Shown: positions 52,961 to 62,316, counted from the stretch's first letter. The stretch: DNA of 64,000 bases from Caldilineaceae bacterium (GCA_958295845.1 OY282376.1:5339352-5403351); one strand, 5' to 3'. A program made the numbers and translations. Notes: generated by a model from the sequence alone, not told the origin.

Positions 52961-54316
52961 ATGGTTTCAGCGAAGAAGAAGATCACACGTCGTACGTTTT
53001 TGCGCACATCGGCTTTCGCCGGCACAGCCGGGGTGCTGGCCGCGTGTGTTGTTCCGGCCGCAGCGCCAGCCGGCGATGGCGGTGCCGCGCCGGCGATGGA
53101 AGACGTGACCCTGCGCATGGTAACGCATTACGGTTCGCCCGTGCGCCGTGAGTTTACGACGCGGGTCAAGGACATTTTCGAGGCGACACACCCGGGCGTC
53201 ACGGTCGAGGTAGAGGTCGCGCCGGATATCGACGTGCGCTGGCAGACCGAGGTGGCGGCAAAGACGTTGCCAGTGATGCTCTGGGACGCCAACCTATTCT
53301 GTGAGATGGCCGCCCAAGGCGTCTTCCTGCCGCTGGACGACCGCTTGCCGATGCAGCAGCCGCCAGTGGATATGGATGACTACAATGTTCCCACGGGCGC
53401 CGAGTGTATGGTATGGCACGAGGGCCAACAGATCGCGATGCCCTGGATCAACGGTGCACCGCTCCTCTACTACAACGTGGACATGTTCGAAGAGGCCGGC
53501 ATTGAGCGGCCATCCGATGATTGGACCTGGGATGATTTTGTCGACGTGACCAAGGAGTTGACGCGGGACACCAACGGCGACGGCGAAATCGACCAGTGGG
53601 GCTACATGCAGAGCACCCGCTGGGACGAGCACTTCGCCCAATGGATCTTTGCCAACGGCGGCGAAATTGTGTCCGAAGACAGGCTCCATACGCCCCTTGA
53701 TACACCCGAAGCAAGTGGGGCAATTGAGTTCCTGTACGACTTGCGTTTCACACACAATGTCTGGCCGCAAGCCGAGCAGATGGAGGCGCTGCAAGCCCTG
53801 GGCATCGGCAGCCTCTTTAACGGCGGCAAGGTCGCCATGACATATGGCGGTACCGGAGGTATCGGGGGCTTCAACCGCAGCGTAACCGACTTCACCTATG
53901 ACATTCTGCACTTCCCGAGGTCGCCGTCGACCGGCAATCGCGCGCTCTGGACCTTCATGCAGAATTTCGCCGGCCCGATCTGGTCGGAGCATCCGGATCT
54001 GGACGCCGACCTGGCTATCGCGCTGGGCGGCCCCAGTTCGCAACGTTGGGCCGGCCGCACCAAGATTCAGGTACCGATCTACACGCCGGCCGTGGAAGAA
54101 GATTACGCCACCAAACCGCCCGAAAATATCCGCGTGGTGCCCGAGATGTTCGCCGAGCCGGGTGTTCAGCATCTTCCGATCTTCAACGGCAAGACGGAGT
54201 GGCTCCAGACCGTATTCGGCGGTGAGCTGACCAAGGCCTTTATTGGTGAGGCAAGCCTGGCTGACGCCCTCGTGTCGGCTGTGGCAGAAGGAGATCGCAT
54301 ACTGGCGCGCCAGTAG
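52961..54316 (+). CDS. Sugar-binding lipoprotein of ABC transporter 3 (Tat signal)
   Basis: 451-residue solute-binding protein. The ATG (GGGAGAA upstream) starts MVSAKKKITRRTFLRTSAFAG, a twin-arginine signal, followed by VLAACVVPAA as lipobox with the lipidated Cys at about residue 29 and a Pro/Ala linker. Family 1 features: VRREFTTRVKDIFEATHPGVTVEVEV, LPWINGAPLLYYNVDMFEEAGIERP, DDWTWDDFVDVTKELT. In-frame reading further upstream is not credible. Permeases follow. No ATPase gene nearby. Confidence 0.92.
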   Translation: MVSAKKKITRRTFLRTSAFAGTAGVLAACVVPAAAPAGDGGAAPAMEDVTLRMVTHYGSPVRREFTTRVKDIFEATHPGVTVEVEVAPDIDVRWQTEVAAKTLPVMLWDANLFCEMAAQGVFLPLDDRLPMQQPPVDMDDYNVPTGAECMVWHEGQQIAMPWINGAPLLYYNVDMFEEAGIERPSDDWTWDDFVDVTKELTRDTNGDGEIDQWGYMQSTRWDEHFAQWIFANGGEIVSEDRLHTPLDTPEASGAIEFLYDLRFTHNVWPQAEQMEALQALGIGSLFNGGKVAMTYGGTGGIGGFNRSVTDFTYDILHFPRSPSTGNRALWTFMQNFAGPIWSEHPDLDADLAIALGGPSSQRWAGRTKIQVPIYTPAVEEDYATKPPENIRVVPEMFAEPGVQHLPIFNGKTEWLQTVFGGELTKAFIGEASLADALVSAVAEGDRILARQ

Positions 54317-54332
54317 CATTGAGCAGGCGTAC

Positions 54333-54397
54333 AGAGGCGCGGAGGGGAGCAGGTTGTTTGTGTGGTGAGCGATAACAGCCTGCACCCCCGCCCCTCT
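54333..54397 (+). promoter_or_regulatory. Stem-loop between binding protein and permease genes
   Basis: Left arm 54333-54358 (AGAGGCGCGGAGGGGAGCAGG, TTGTT) and right arm 54374-54397 (AACAGCCTGC, CCCCCGCCCCTCT) are imperfect complements of about 24 bases with a 15-base loop. No T-tract. The third such element in the window. Confidence 0.65.
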
Positions 54398-54421
54398 GTC
54401 ATCTGTCATTGAGAGTCAATC

Positions 54422-55363
54422 ATGACTTCACAACCACAGCCTACCGTGCGCCGCGCGGAGAAGGCGAGCGTCATTGGCTGGTGGCGCTGGCGAAGTGTCG
54501 AGGGCTACCTGTTCATCGCCCCATGGCTGGTCGGCTTCGTAGCCTTTGTGCTTGGACCCTTCCTGGCGTCGTTCTTTCTCAGCTTCGCCGACTGGAACCT
54601 GGTGAGGCCGCCCGAATGGGTAGGCCTGGAACACTATCGCACGATGTTCACGGACGATCCCAAGTGGGTAAAATCGTTCTTAAACACCGTGTATTTCACC
54701 GTGTTCCACGTTCCCCTCATTCTCGTGGTGGCCCTTTTTACCGCCCTGTTGCTCAACCGCCAACTGCCCGGGATAGGGGTATTCCGCACGCTCTTTTACC
54801 TGCCGTCGGTGACGGCGGGGGTCGCCACGGCCATCCTGTGGCGTTTTGTTTTCAATTATCGATACGGTCTGTTCAATCAAGCGCTGGGGATGCTGGGCAT
54901 CGAGGGTCCCAACTGGCTCGGGAGTACCAAGTGGGCGATGCCGGCATTTATCATCATGAGCACATGGGGTTTCGGCAGCTTGATGGTGCTCTATCTGGCC
55001 GGCCTGCAGGGCGTGCCGCGCGAGCTTTACGAGGCAGCGGAGATGGATGGCGCTACCGCGTGGGACAAATTGCTCAAAGTGACGATTCCAATGATGTCGC
55101 CGGTGATTTTCTTCACCATGATCATGACCGTCATAGGTTCATTTCAGATATTCACAGCGGCGTTCATTATGACCGAAGGCGGGCCGGCGGACGCGACGCT
55201 CTTCTATATCTTGTATCTGTACCGCAGTGCTTTCCAATGGCTGCGCATTGGCTTTGCCTCGGCGATGGCTTGGATCCTGTTCCTGATTATCCTGGCGCTG
55301 ACGCTGATTCAACTCAGCCTCTCGAAGCGCTGGGTGTTCTACGCCGGCGAGGAGCCGGCCTGA
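54422..55363 (+). CDS. Sugar ABC transporter permease 3a (MalF type)
   Basis: 313 residues with six helices, opening VEGYLFIAPWLVGFVAFVLGPFLASFFLSF and PPEWVGLEHYRTMFTDDPK in the first periplasmic loop. The EAA motif is ELYEAAEMDGATAWDKLLKVTIPMMSP. Follows the hairpin after the binding-protein gene. Pairs with the MalG-type permease 104 bases on. Similar in style to permease 2a, but clearly distinct in sequence. Confidence 0.92.
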   Translation: MTSQPQPTVRRAEKASVIGWWRWRSVEGYLFIAPWLVGFVAFVLGPFLASFFLSFADWNLVRPPEWVGLEHYRTMFTDDPKWVKSFLNTVYFTVFHVPLILVVALFTALLLNRQLPGIGVFRTLFYLPSVTAGVATAILWRFVFNYRYGLFNQALGMLGIEGPNWLGSTKWAMPAFIIMSTWGFGSLMVLYLAGLQGVPRELYEAAEMDGATAWDKLLKVTIPMMSPVIFFTMIMTVIGSFQIFTAAFIMTEGGPADATLFYILYLYRSAFQWLRIGFASAMAWILFLIILALTLIQLSLSKRWVFYAGEEPA

Positions 55364-55466
55364 GATGGAAGAGCCTGCCAACCAGAACTGAGGGTTACTC
55401 GGAAAACTGTCGGAATGCAGGTCGAGAGGTGGATGCCCGAGGGAGTGCGCACGCAGACAGAGAGGG

Positions 55467-56372
55467 ATGATGGAAGCCAGGCAGGGCGCAGTCCGAAGAA
55501 CAGATACGTTTGAATCCTTGCCGAAGTGGCGGCGGCGCCAGGTGCGCGATCTCCTAGTCAATACGCTGCTGTATCTGATTATCGTGGCCGGCGGCATCGT
55601 TTTCCTGATCCCCTTCACCTGGATGGTTTCAACCTCCCTGAAAACGTTGCCAGAGTTACAGCGGATTCCTCAACCCTTGTTGCCGGAGGTGGTCCGCTGG
55701 GACAACTATTGGGTTGCCTGGACCTCACTACCGTTCACCCGCTGGTTTTTCAACACTGCTTTCATTACCATTGTCAGCATCATTGGCACTCTCCTGTCCT
55801 GTTCTCTGGCGGCCTACGGCTTTGCCTACACTCGGTTCCGCGGCCGCAATGTCCTGTTTCTGGTTCTTCTCAGCAGCATGATGTTGCCCTATCATGTGCG
55901 GCTCATTCCCACCTTTCTCATCTTCAACCATTTGGGCTGGATCAACACCTTTCTGCCGCTCACCGTACCCGCTTTCTTTGGCACAGCCTTTTACATTTTT
56001 CTGCTACGCCAGTTTTTCCTGACCTTACCCAAAGAGTTGGACGATGCGGCGCGTATTGACGGCTGCAACTCGCTTAACATCTACTGGCGGATCATCTTGC
56101 CGTTGTCAAAGCCGGCCCTGGCAGCCGTAACAGCCTTCACCTTCATTGACAGTTGGAACGATTTCCTGGGGCCTCTCATTTACCTGCGCCAGGACAGTCG
56201 CCTCACGCTCTCGCTAGGGCTGCGCATGTTTCTGGATTTCCAGGAGGGCACCGGTGAATTGCACCTGATGATGGCTGCCTCAGTGGCCACGCTTATCCCG
56301 ATCCTGCTCGTCTTCTTCTTTGCCCAGAAACATTTCGTCGAAGGGGTCACCTTCACCGGCTTGAAAGGATAA
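55467..56372 (+). CDS. Sugar ABC transporter permease 3b (MalG type)
   Basis: 301 residues. First helix LLYLIIVAGGIVFLIPFTWMVSTSLK, EAA loop ELDDAARIDGCNSLNIYWRIILPLSKP, ending HFVEGVTFTGLKG. ATG at 55467 or 55470, with GGGATG just before. Close relative in type of permease 2b. The racemase-like gene starts 10 bases after its stop, which supports one transcript. Confidence 0.92.
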   Translation: MMEARQGAVRRTDTFESLPKWRRRQVRDLLVNTLLYLIIVAGGIVFLIPFTWMVSTSLKTLPELQRIPQPLLPEVVRWDNYWVAWTSLPFTRWFFNTAFITIVSIIGTLLSCSLAAYGFAYTRFRGRNVLFLVLLSSMMLPYHVRLIPTFLIFNHLGWINTFLPLTVPAFFGTAFYIFLLRQFFLTLPKELDDAARIDGCNSLNIYWRIILPLSKPALAAVTAFTFIDSWNDFLGPLIYLRQDSRLTLSLGLRMFLDFQEGTGELHLMMAASVATLIPILLVFFFAQKHFVEGVTFTGLKG

Positions 56373-56381
56373 GATGGGACG

Positions 56382-57278
56382 ATGAAGGAAGACGGCAAGT
56401 CGGACATTCGAGGAGGACTGCACGACGACGCGGCGGGCATGGCTGCATCTTTCGACAGGCACGGCGCCGACACCGGGTTTGCTGCCTCTTCTGAATTGGA
56501 CTTGCCAGAAGCTCAGGCCACGGCCTCGGTTCGGAGGTTAGGCGGCGGCGTGCCCGGCTGGCGCACGCGTCTCGGTCTCCTGTCCCCGGACGATGGCATC
56601 AACGATGACGAGTTCTGGCACTATTTGCCGGACGGCGTGTCGCTGATTTTCACGCGCTACCGGACTGCTACCCGCTTCGACCCAATCAGCCCGGACATGG
56701 TGGACCGCTACGCCGACCTGGAGCCTATCCTGGACGCGGCTGAGACCCTGCGCATCACCCGACCCGGCGCCATCGTTTTCCTCTGCAATTCGTGCAGCTT
56801 TGTGCGCGGCGTGGGCGGTGACGTGAAGATCTCCGCAGCCATCCGGCGAGCTGTGGACATTCCCGCGACTACGATAAGCACCGCCCAGGTCCAGGCGCTG
56901 CGGACGCTGGGCGTGCAGCGGGTAGCAGTGGCCGGCCCCTACCCCCCGGACGTGACACAGCTCCTGGTAGATTTCCTCGAAGGGCACGGCTTCGAGGTCA
57001 CCGGCAGCCAGAGCGCGGGCATGGAAACCGAATGGCAGATCGGTAACTCGGCGCCCTCGGTATGGTATGACCTGGCGCGCGCGGTGAACTCCGCGCGTGC
57101 TGAGTGCGTATTGCTGGCCTGCAGCGGCATCCGCACAGCCGCCATCATGGAACCGCTGGAAACCGATCTGAGTAAACCGGTAGTCAGTGCGCCGGCGGTG
57201 AGCATCTGGGCAGCCTTGCGTCTGGCGGGCGTGAAGGCGCCCGTCTTCGGGCGCGGCGTCCTGCTGGCAGAGTACTGA
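56382..57278 (+). CDS. Asp/Glu racemase superfamily (maleate isomerase/arylmalonate decarboxylase-like)
   Basis: 298 residues. The first 60 residues are probably disordered or a wrong N-terminal extension; the family fold starts near WRTRLGLLSPDDGINDDEF. Two catalytic-type cysteines are present: FLCNSCSFVRG (Cys135, Cys138) and LLACSGIRTA (Cys247). Together with GVQRVAVAGPYPPDV this matches maleate isomerase and arylmalonate decarboxylase proteins, which use a Cys pair for proton abstraction or addition. Lies between the transporter and a Gfo dehydrogenase. Substrate probably a dicarboxylate formed in the pathway. Start uncertain. Confidence 0.82.
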   Translation: MKEDGKSDIRGGLHDDAAGMAASFDRHGADTGFAASSELDLPEAQATASVRRLGGGVPGWRTRLGLLSPDDGINDDEFWHYLPDGVSLIFTRYRTATRFDPISPDMVDRYADLEPILDAAETLRITRPGAIVFLCNSCSFVRGVGGDVKISAAIRRAVDIPATTISTAQVQALRTLGVQRVAVAGPYPPDVTQLLVDFLEGHGFEVTGSQSAGMETEWQIGNSAPSVWYDLARAVNSARAECVLLACSGIRTAAIMEPLETDLSKPVVSAPAVSIWAALRLAGVKAPVFGRGVLLAEY

Positions 57279-57345
57279 TAAGAACGCCAAGAGAAACTTT
57301 TCGGACCGACACGGGAGTTCGGATTGAATCCAGGGAGGCGTCCCA

Positions 57346-58368
57346 ATGGCTGAAGAACCGCTGAGAGCGATCTTTGTCGGGGTAGGCGGGCGCGGCCGCC
57401 ACTACCTTGAGCATCTGAAAGACTCCCCCCATGTGCGGCCGGTGGCGCTGGTGGATATCTCCCGGGAATTCCTGGAACGTGAACGCCTGGCCACTGGACT
57501 GCCGGAGACGGCCTGTTTCACCACGCTGACCGACGCGCTGCGACATGTACCGGCCGACGCGGTGGGCGTAACAACCCACGCCCGGCTTCACGCGCAGTTT
57601 GTCCGGGAGGCGATCCTCGCGGGCAAGCACGTGCTGGTTGAGAAGCCCTTCACCTGCGATCTGGCAGAAGCGGTGCGCCTGGTTGAATTGGCGGATGCCA
57701 ACGGGGTGAAGATCGTGGTGACCCAGCAGATCCGCTACTTCCGGGCGGAACTTACCATGCGCCGCCTGATGCTGGAGCAGGCCTATGGGCCCCCCGGCTT
57801 CGGCCACATGCACCACTATAAGCCGCGCTCGGGTAACTACCCCTTGAGCGAGCACATGCAGCTATGGCAGATGACAGTGCATGAGATCGATGTGCTGCTG
57901 TCAGTACTCGCCCAACACAAGGTAACGCGCGTCTTCGGATACTCATTCGAGCCTTCCTGGGGCAACTGGCCCACCCCCTCTTCGGCGGTGGCGACTATCG
58001 AATTCGATGGTTCCATTCCGTTTACGTTGGTGTCGACCTCCCAGGCACGGGGCAGCGCCTACGAATTCCGCATCGAGTGCGCCGAGGCGACGCTGGTACA
58101 GCGCGGCCCCCTCCAGGACATCCCAACCACGTTGCACGCTGAATACCAGGACGGCCGCGTTGATTCCTTGCCGCTGGACGCGGAGGGAATCGATGTTGAG
58201 CCAGGAGATGGTATCAACTGGGTCGCGCGCCTCTTGCACAACTACGTTGTTGAGGGCGTGGAGCCGGAGGTCAGCGGGCGAGGCAATCTGGATGTGCTAC
58301 GGGTAACCGACGCCATCATTCGTTCCACGGAAACCGGGCAGGCCATATCTTTGGACGCTGGGTCCTAG
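57346..58368 (+). CDS. Gfo/Idh/MocA family oxidoreductase
   Basis: 340 residues with GGGAGG upstream of the ATG. LRAIFVGVGGRGRHYLEHLKD is the dinucleotide loop, LVDISREFLERERLATG follows, and KHVLVEKPFTCDLAEAVRLVELA has the EKP active-site Lys (about residue 97). HMQLWQMTVHEIDVLLSVLAQ carries the C-terminal catalytic-type His/Asp. A second dehydrogenase of the cluster, distinct from the gene at 49.9 kb. Confidence 0.92.
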   Translation: MAEEPLRAIFVGVGGRGRHYLEHLKDSPHVRPVALVDISREFLERERLATGLPETACFTTLTDALRHVPADAVGVTTHARLHAQFVREAILAGKHVLVEKPFTCDLAEAVRLVELADANGVKIVVTQQIRYFRAELTMRRLMLEQAYGPPGFGHMHHYKPRSGNYPLSEHMQLWQMTVHEIDVLLSVLAQHKVTRVFGYSFEPSWGNWPTPSSAVATIEFDGSIPFTLVSTSQARGSAYEFRIECAEATLVQRGPLQDIPTTLHAEYQDGRVDSLPLDAEGIDVEPGDGINWVARLLHNYVVEGVEPEVSGRGNLDVLRVTDAIIRSTETGQAISLDAGS

Positions 58369-58997
58369 CCTCACGACGAAGGCAGGGGTTTCGCGCGCGA
58401 TTGAGAAGAGATCGACAGGCTCCGCCTTCTTCCAGTCGGCCTGCAGGTTGTGTTGCCAGCGAATGAACAGGCCTCCGCAACTTTGCTGTAAATGCTAACC
58501 CGCATACAGTGTCTGTCTTGACCAACTCTTAGTCTTCGCCGCCAGTCGGGCTTTCTGATGGCGTATTCGGTTGGCAGCCGCCGGGTTGGTTGGGGCGCAC
58601 TGTCGGCATGCCGCGATGGTGGGGAAGAACCAGTACGGTGGCTAGCAAGGGCGGGGCGGGGGCGCGGAACTGCAGTTTTTAGTAGTCAGTTTTTAGTTTT
58701 TGGTGAACTGCGAACGGCAGCGGTTAGTGGTCTGTGGGTTGAGACAGCATGTGGGGGGAAGACACTGTTGGCTAAACACGATGCTGGGGAAGAATACACA
58801 CGGTGGCTAGCAAGGGCGGGGCGTTGCGGGGGCGCAGCCCCTGCACAAGGGAGGGCCGAAGGCCCGACCGCCCGGAACTGCAGTGGTTAGGGGTCAGTGG
58901 TTAGGGGTCAGTGGCGAGGAGAGAGGGCCGCGAATCAGTTGCGGCTGCGTAGTTTCACTTTAGCTTATCAACTGTTTTTTTCTCATGGAGCCATACG
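58369..58997. repeat. Dispersed repeats, copies 2 and 3
   Basis: No gene in 630 bases. The segment 58765-58915 contains the 62-base element identical to 1120-1181 (here 58806-58867), and a partial copy is at 58638-58665, followed by TTTTTAGT-type units at 58673-58706. The repeat splits the catabolic cluster into two transcription units. Confidence 0.85.
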
Positions 58998-60149
58998 ATG
59001 GGTATACCGAAGGAGAACTGGTTCACGTTGGAGGAGTATCACAGCCGGCTGGCTGCAGCACGAGCGAAAATGGCGGCCCGGGAAATCGATGTGCTGCTTG
59101 TATTCGGCGCCGGCAACGTGTTCTATCTGACCGGCTACAACAGTGTCAACTCGTGGGATTTCCAGTGCTGTATCGTCCCCGACAGCGGCGATCCCATATT
59201 GCTAATTTTCAACTTTGAACTGGGGCGCTTCCTGGCCAGTTCGTGGCTGAGCGAACCGGTGCTTTACACGGCGCACGACGATCCGGTTGCGTCATTGGTC
59301 AACCTGCTTGATGACCAGAATCTGCGCAACAGACGCCTGGGTATCGAAGAGAACAGCCCCAATCTTGGCGTGAGCAACTACCGTCGCCTGCGGCAGATGC
59401 TTGCCGACAGCCAGTGGACGGACGCTTCAGGTCTTGTAGACGAGGTGCGGCTGGTCAAGTCAGAGGCAGAAATTGCCTACATGCGCGAGGCCGGCCGGCT
59501 CACCCGGTTGGGCGCGGAAGCCGCGCTGGCGGCGGTAGCTGAAGGCGTCCATGATCATGCTGTGGCAAGCGCCGCATACGAAATCATGCGGTGCAACGGC
59601 AGCGATTTCATGTGCATAGAGCCCATCGTGGCGGCCGGTTATCGTTCCGGCCTGGCCCACAGTACCGTGGGCCACATCCCCATTCAGCACGGTGACTCGG
59701 TCTTCATCGAGTTGGGGGCTTGCGTGCGGCGCTACACCGCGCCTATCATGCGTACCACCGTGGTGGGACCGACCCCGCCGGAACGTCAGGAGTTGACTGA
59801 CGCGGCCCAGCTGGCCGTAGAGACAATCGTCGAGACCGCGCGTGCCGGCGTCCCGACCTCGGATGTTGCGGCGGCCGCGCTCCAAAAGGCGATCAAGCCC
59901 ATTGAGGATCGCATCCAGTTCCACTATAATTTCGGCTATTCGGTCGGAATCGGTTTCCCTCCGGATTGGTTGGAACCGATCCATTTCTTCATCCAACTGC
60001 ACAATCATGCCCCGTTGCAGGCCGGCATGACCTTTCACCTGCCTTTCACTTTGCGAGTCCTGGGCGAGTATGGCGCTGGCACAAGCGAGACCATTCTGAT
60101 TACCGAGTCCGGATGCGAGGTATTGACGCAGGGTCAGGCAGCGTCGTAG
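58998..60149 (+). CDS. M24 (creatinase/ectoine hydrolase-like) protein without metal ligands
   Basis: 383 residues. N-terminal domain opens WFTLEEYHSRLAAARAKMAAREIDVLLVFGAGNVFYLTGYN; the pita-bread catalytic domain follows from about residue 160. The usual five metal ligands of M24 metallopeptidases are mostly missing: the first Asp is Glu in FIELGACV, the second is absent in YTAPIMRT, the Glu motif reads MTFHLPF, and the last Glu is shifted in SETILIT. GYSVGIGFPPDW is typical of the metal-free creatinase/ectoine-hydrolase (DoeA) group. It would hydrolyse a C-N bond of a small amidine or amide. TGGAG is upstream of the start. Confidence 0.85.
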   Translation: MGIPKENWFTLEEYHSRLAAARAKMAAREIDVLLVFGAGNVFYLTGYNSVNSWDFQCCIVPDSGDPILLIFNFELGRFLASSWLSEPVLYTAHDDPVASLVNLLDDQNLRNRRLGIEENSPNLGVSNYRRLRQMLADSQWTDASGLVDEVRLVKSEAEIAYMREAGRLTRLGAEAALAAVAEGVHDHAVASAAYEIMRCNGSDFMCIEPIVAAGYRSGLAHSTVGHIPIQHGDSVFIELGACVRRYTAPIMRTTVVGPTPPERQELTDAAQLAVETIVETARAGVPTSDVAAAALQKAIKPIEDRIQFHYNFGYSVGIGFPPDWLEPIHFFIQLHNHAPLQAGMTFHLPFTLRVLGEYGAGTSETILITESGCEVLTQGQAAS

Positions 60150-60318
60150 CTGGAGCAACCTGACGGTGGCGTTGCAGGGAGCCGGCGGCGCCAATCTCAG
60201 CGCAGTCTCGTTTCAACTGGTCTTCGATTGCGGACAGGCAGATGCGCACGCCTCTGAATACTGCAGCTGAAATCGCATACTCACATGTATAACCCAAGTG
60301 TTGCAGAGAGACGCCATC

Positions 60319-61287
60319 ATGATCAATGACCCCGTTCTTATCAACGACTGGCATCCGGTCGAACTCTCACAGGAGTTGAAAGAGGGAGGGATCTCATCTG
60401 CGCGTGTGCTGGGGGAGGATATCGTGCTGTGGCGTCTCAAGGGCGAGGTCCTGGCCTGGAGAGATCTGTGCCTTCACCGGGGCACGCGTCTGTCGCTTGG
60501 TCGAGTTGAGAATGATAACCTCGTCTGCCCCTACCATGGCTGGGCCTACAACAGCGAGGGGCAGTGCATACACATTCCGGCCCACCCCGAACAGGCGCCT
60601 CCGAAAAAGGCGCGGGCCCAGTCGTACCGGGTTCAAGAGAGATATGGCATGGTCTGGATCTCCCTGGGCGATCCCGCACACGATGTTCCTTCGTATCCCG
60701 AATATGATGAGCCGAACTATCACAAGACCTTCTGCGGCCCCTACGATATCCAAGCCAGTGCGCCGCGTGTCCTGGAAAACTTTGTAGACGTTGCCCATTT
60801 CCCCTTTGTGCATGATGGTCTGTTGGGCGACCACCGCTACCCGCACATGGAGGATTACGAGGTCGATGTAGGGCCAGGCGGCGTCATTGCGAAGGATGTT
60901 CGTATCTGGCAACCCAAGCCAGACGGGAGTGACCCCGAGCATGCGTCATCCTACACTTTCCATATTCAACGCCCCTTGACAGTCTATGTCGTCAAACCGA
61001 CTGCTGAGACCAGGTTCGCCTTTTTCTTCACAGTCACACCGGTCGAAAAGTTGGTTAGCCGCGGCTGGTTGTGGCTTTCTACGAATACAGCGTACGACGT
61101 TCCTGAAGATGAAATCCGGGCGTTCCAGGACGAGCTGTTCGACCAGGACATACCCGTCGTGGAATCACAACGGCCCGAGATGCTACCGCTGGACTTGCAG
61201 GCTGAATTGCATCTGCGATCCGACCGCACTGCTATTGCCTATCGTAGATGGCTGAACGAGTTGGGGCTTACTTTCGGTACCGCGTAG
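60319..61287 (+). CDS. Rieske non-haem iron oxygenase, alpha subunit (VanA-like)
   Basis: 322 residues from the ATG with AGAGAG upstream. The Rieske [2Fe-2S] site is CLHRGTRLSL (Cys-x-His) and CPYHGWAYNSEG (Cys-x2-His), spaced as usual. The mononuclear iron site is NFVDVAHFPFVHDG (about residue 160) with the conserved Asp, His and His. Catalyses mono- or dioxygenation, demethylation or desaturation, needing a reductase from elsewhere (none is next to it). Sits between the M24 protein and the MDR gene. Substrate might be the same nitrogen- or methoxy-containing compound the M24 protein acts on. Confidence 0.92.
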   Translation: MINDPVLINDWHPVELSQELKEGGISSARVLGEDIVLWRLKGEVLAWRDLCLHRGTRLSLGRVENDNLVCPYHGWAYNSEGQCIHIPAHPEQAPPKKARAQSYRVQERYGMVWISLGDPAHDVPSYPEYDEPNYHKTFCGPYDIQASAPRVLENFVDVAHFPFVHDGLLGDHRYPHMEDYEVDVGPGGVIAKDVRIWQPKPDGSDPEHASSYTFHIQRPLTVYVVKPTAETRFAFFFTVTPVEKLVSRGWLWLSTNTAYDVPEDEIRAFQDELFDQDIPVVESQRPEMLPLDLQAELHLRSDRTAIAYRRWLNELGLTFGTA

Positions 61288-61314
61288 TACGGCTGGAAAT
61301 CTTTGCCACGAACC

Positions 61315-62316
61315 ATGCAGGGAAGCCGTCTGGTCTTTCGCCCGGGTATGCGGGTGAATGTCGAAGAGTTCACTGTACTGGCGCCCGGAGCCAACGAAGT
61401 GCTGGTTCGGGTTTCACGCAGCCAGGTCAGTGCCGGTACAGAGTTGAACTCGCTCCGCGGCGTGGGGCGAAGCGGTCGCGACGTAGCCTACCCGGGTTAC
61501 GCCGCGGTGGGCCGCGTTCTGGATGTGGGTGAGGGCATCACCGACTTCGCGCCGGGCTCCCGGGTCTTGATCATGGGGCGCCACGCCACGCACTGGACCG
61601 TCGACGTGACGGGCTCGCCTCTGCAGAACGGCTATATTCGGAAGCTGGACGACTCTCTGACCGACGAACAGGCGACGTTTGCGATCAACGGGGCTACGAC
61701 ATTGCACGCGGTCCGGCGGGCGCGTCTGCAAATCGACGAGTCGGTGGTCGTCTTCGGCGTTGGTGTCGTTGGGCAGCTTGTCACCGCGCTGTCCCGGCTT
61801 GCCGGCGCCTTTCCTGTCGTCGCGGTCGACCTGGTTGAGGAGCGTCTCCAGCTTGCCCGCCAGAGCGGGGCAACGCATGTTGTGAACGCGAGTGTGGAGG
61901 ATCCGGTGGAGGCTGTTCGCGAAATCACCTCCGGCGGCGCTCAGTGTCTCTTTCACGCCTCAGCCAATCCGAATATTTTGCAAACAGTCTTCGAGGCCGC
62001 CGGCCAGCGGGCGAAGGTGGTAATGGTTGGCAGCGCACCCGGCACAGCCGAAATCGGGCTCCAGGTCGAGTTGTTACGCCGCGAATTGCATATTTTAGGC
62101 GCTTACGAGCTCGAACTCGAAGTGCCGCACGTCTACTGGCCCTGGACACCGCAACGCGATCGCGAAGTCGTACTGCGCCGAATTGCTGACCGAACTCTGG
62201 CGGTCGACCACCTGATCAGTCACAGGATACCCTACACGCAAGCACCGGAGATCTACGCGCGGGCCGCCACTGGCGGCGAGGGGTGGCTGGGAATTATCCT
62301 GACATGGGATGCGTGA
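61315..62316 (+). CDS. Zinc-type medium-chain dehydrogenase (MDR)
   Basis: 333 residues. Start at ATG 61315; a TTG 12 bases earlier is also open. GroES domain: VLVRVSRSQVSAGTELNSLRG and YPGYAAVGRVLDVGEG; Rossmann site VVVFGVGVVGQLVTALSRLAG. The catalytic Cys is replaced at the SAGTEL position, as in the gene at 15.5 kb, to which it is clearly related. Last gene of the cluster. Probably an NAD(P)-linked sugar or alcohol oxidoreductase. Converges with the PhyH gene that follows. Confidence 0.88.
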   Translation: MQGSRLVFRPGMRVNVEEFTVLAPGANEVLVRVSRSQVSAGTELNSLRGVGRSGRDVAYPGYAAVGRVLDVGEGITDFAPGSRVLIMGRHATHWTVDVTGSPLQNGYIRKLDDSLTDEQATFAINGATTLHAVRRARLQIDESVVVFGVGVVGQLVTALSRLAGAFPVVAVDLVEERLQLARQSGATHVVNASVEDPVEAVREITSGGAQCLFHASANPNILQTVFEAAGQRAKVVMVGSAPGTAEIGLQVELLRRELHILGAYELELEVPHVYWPWTPQRDREVVLRRIADRTLAVDHLISHRIPYTQAPEIYARAATGGEGWLGIILTWDA

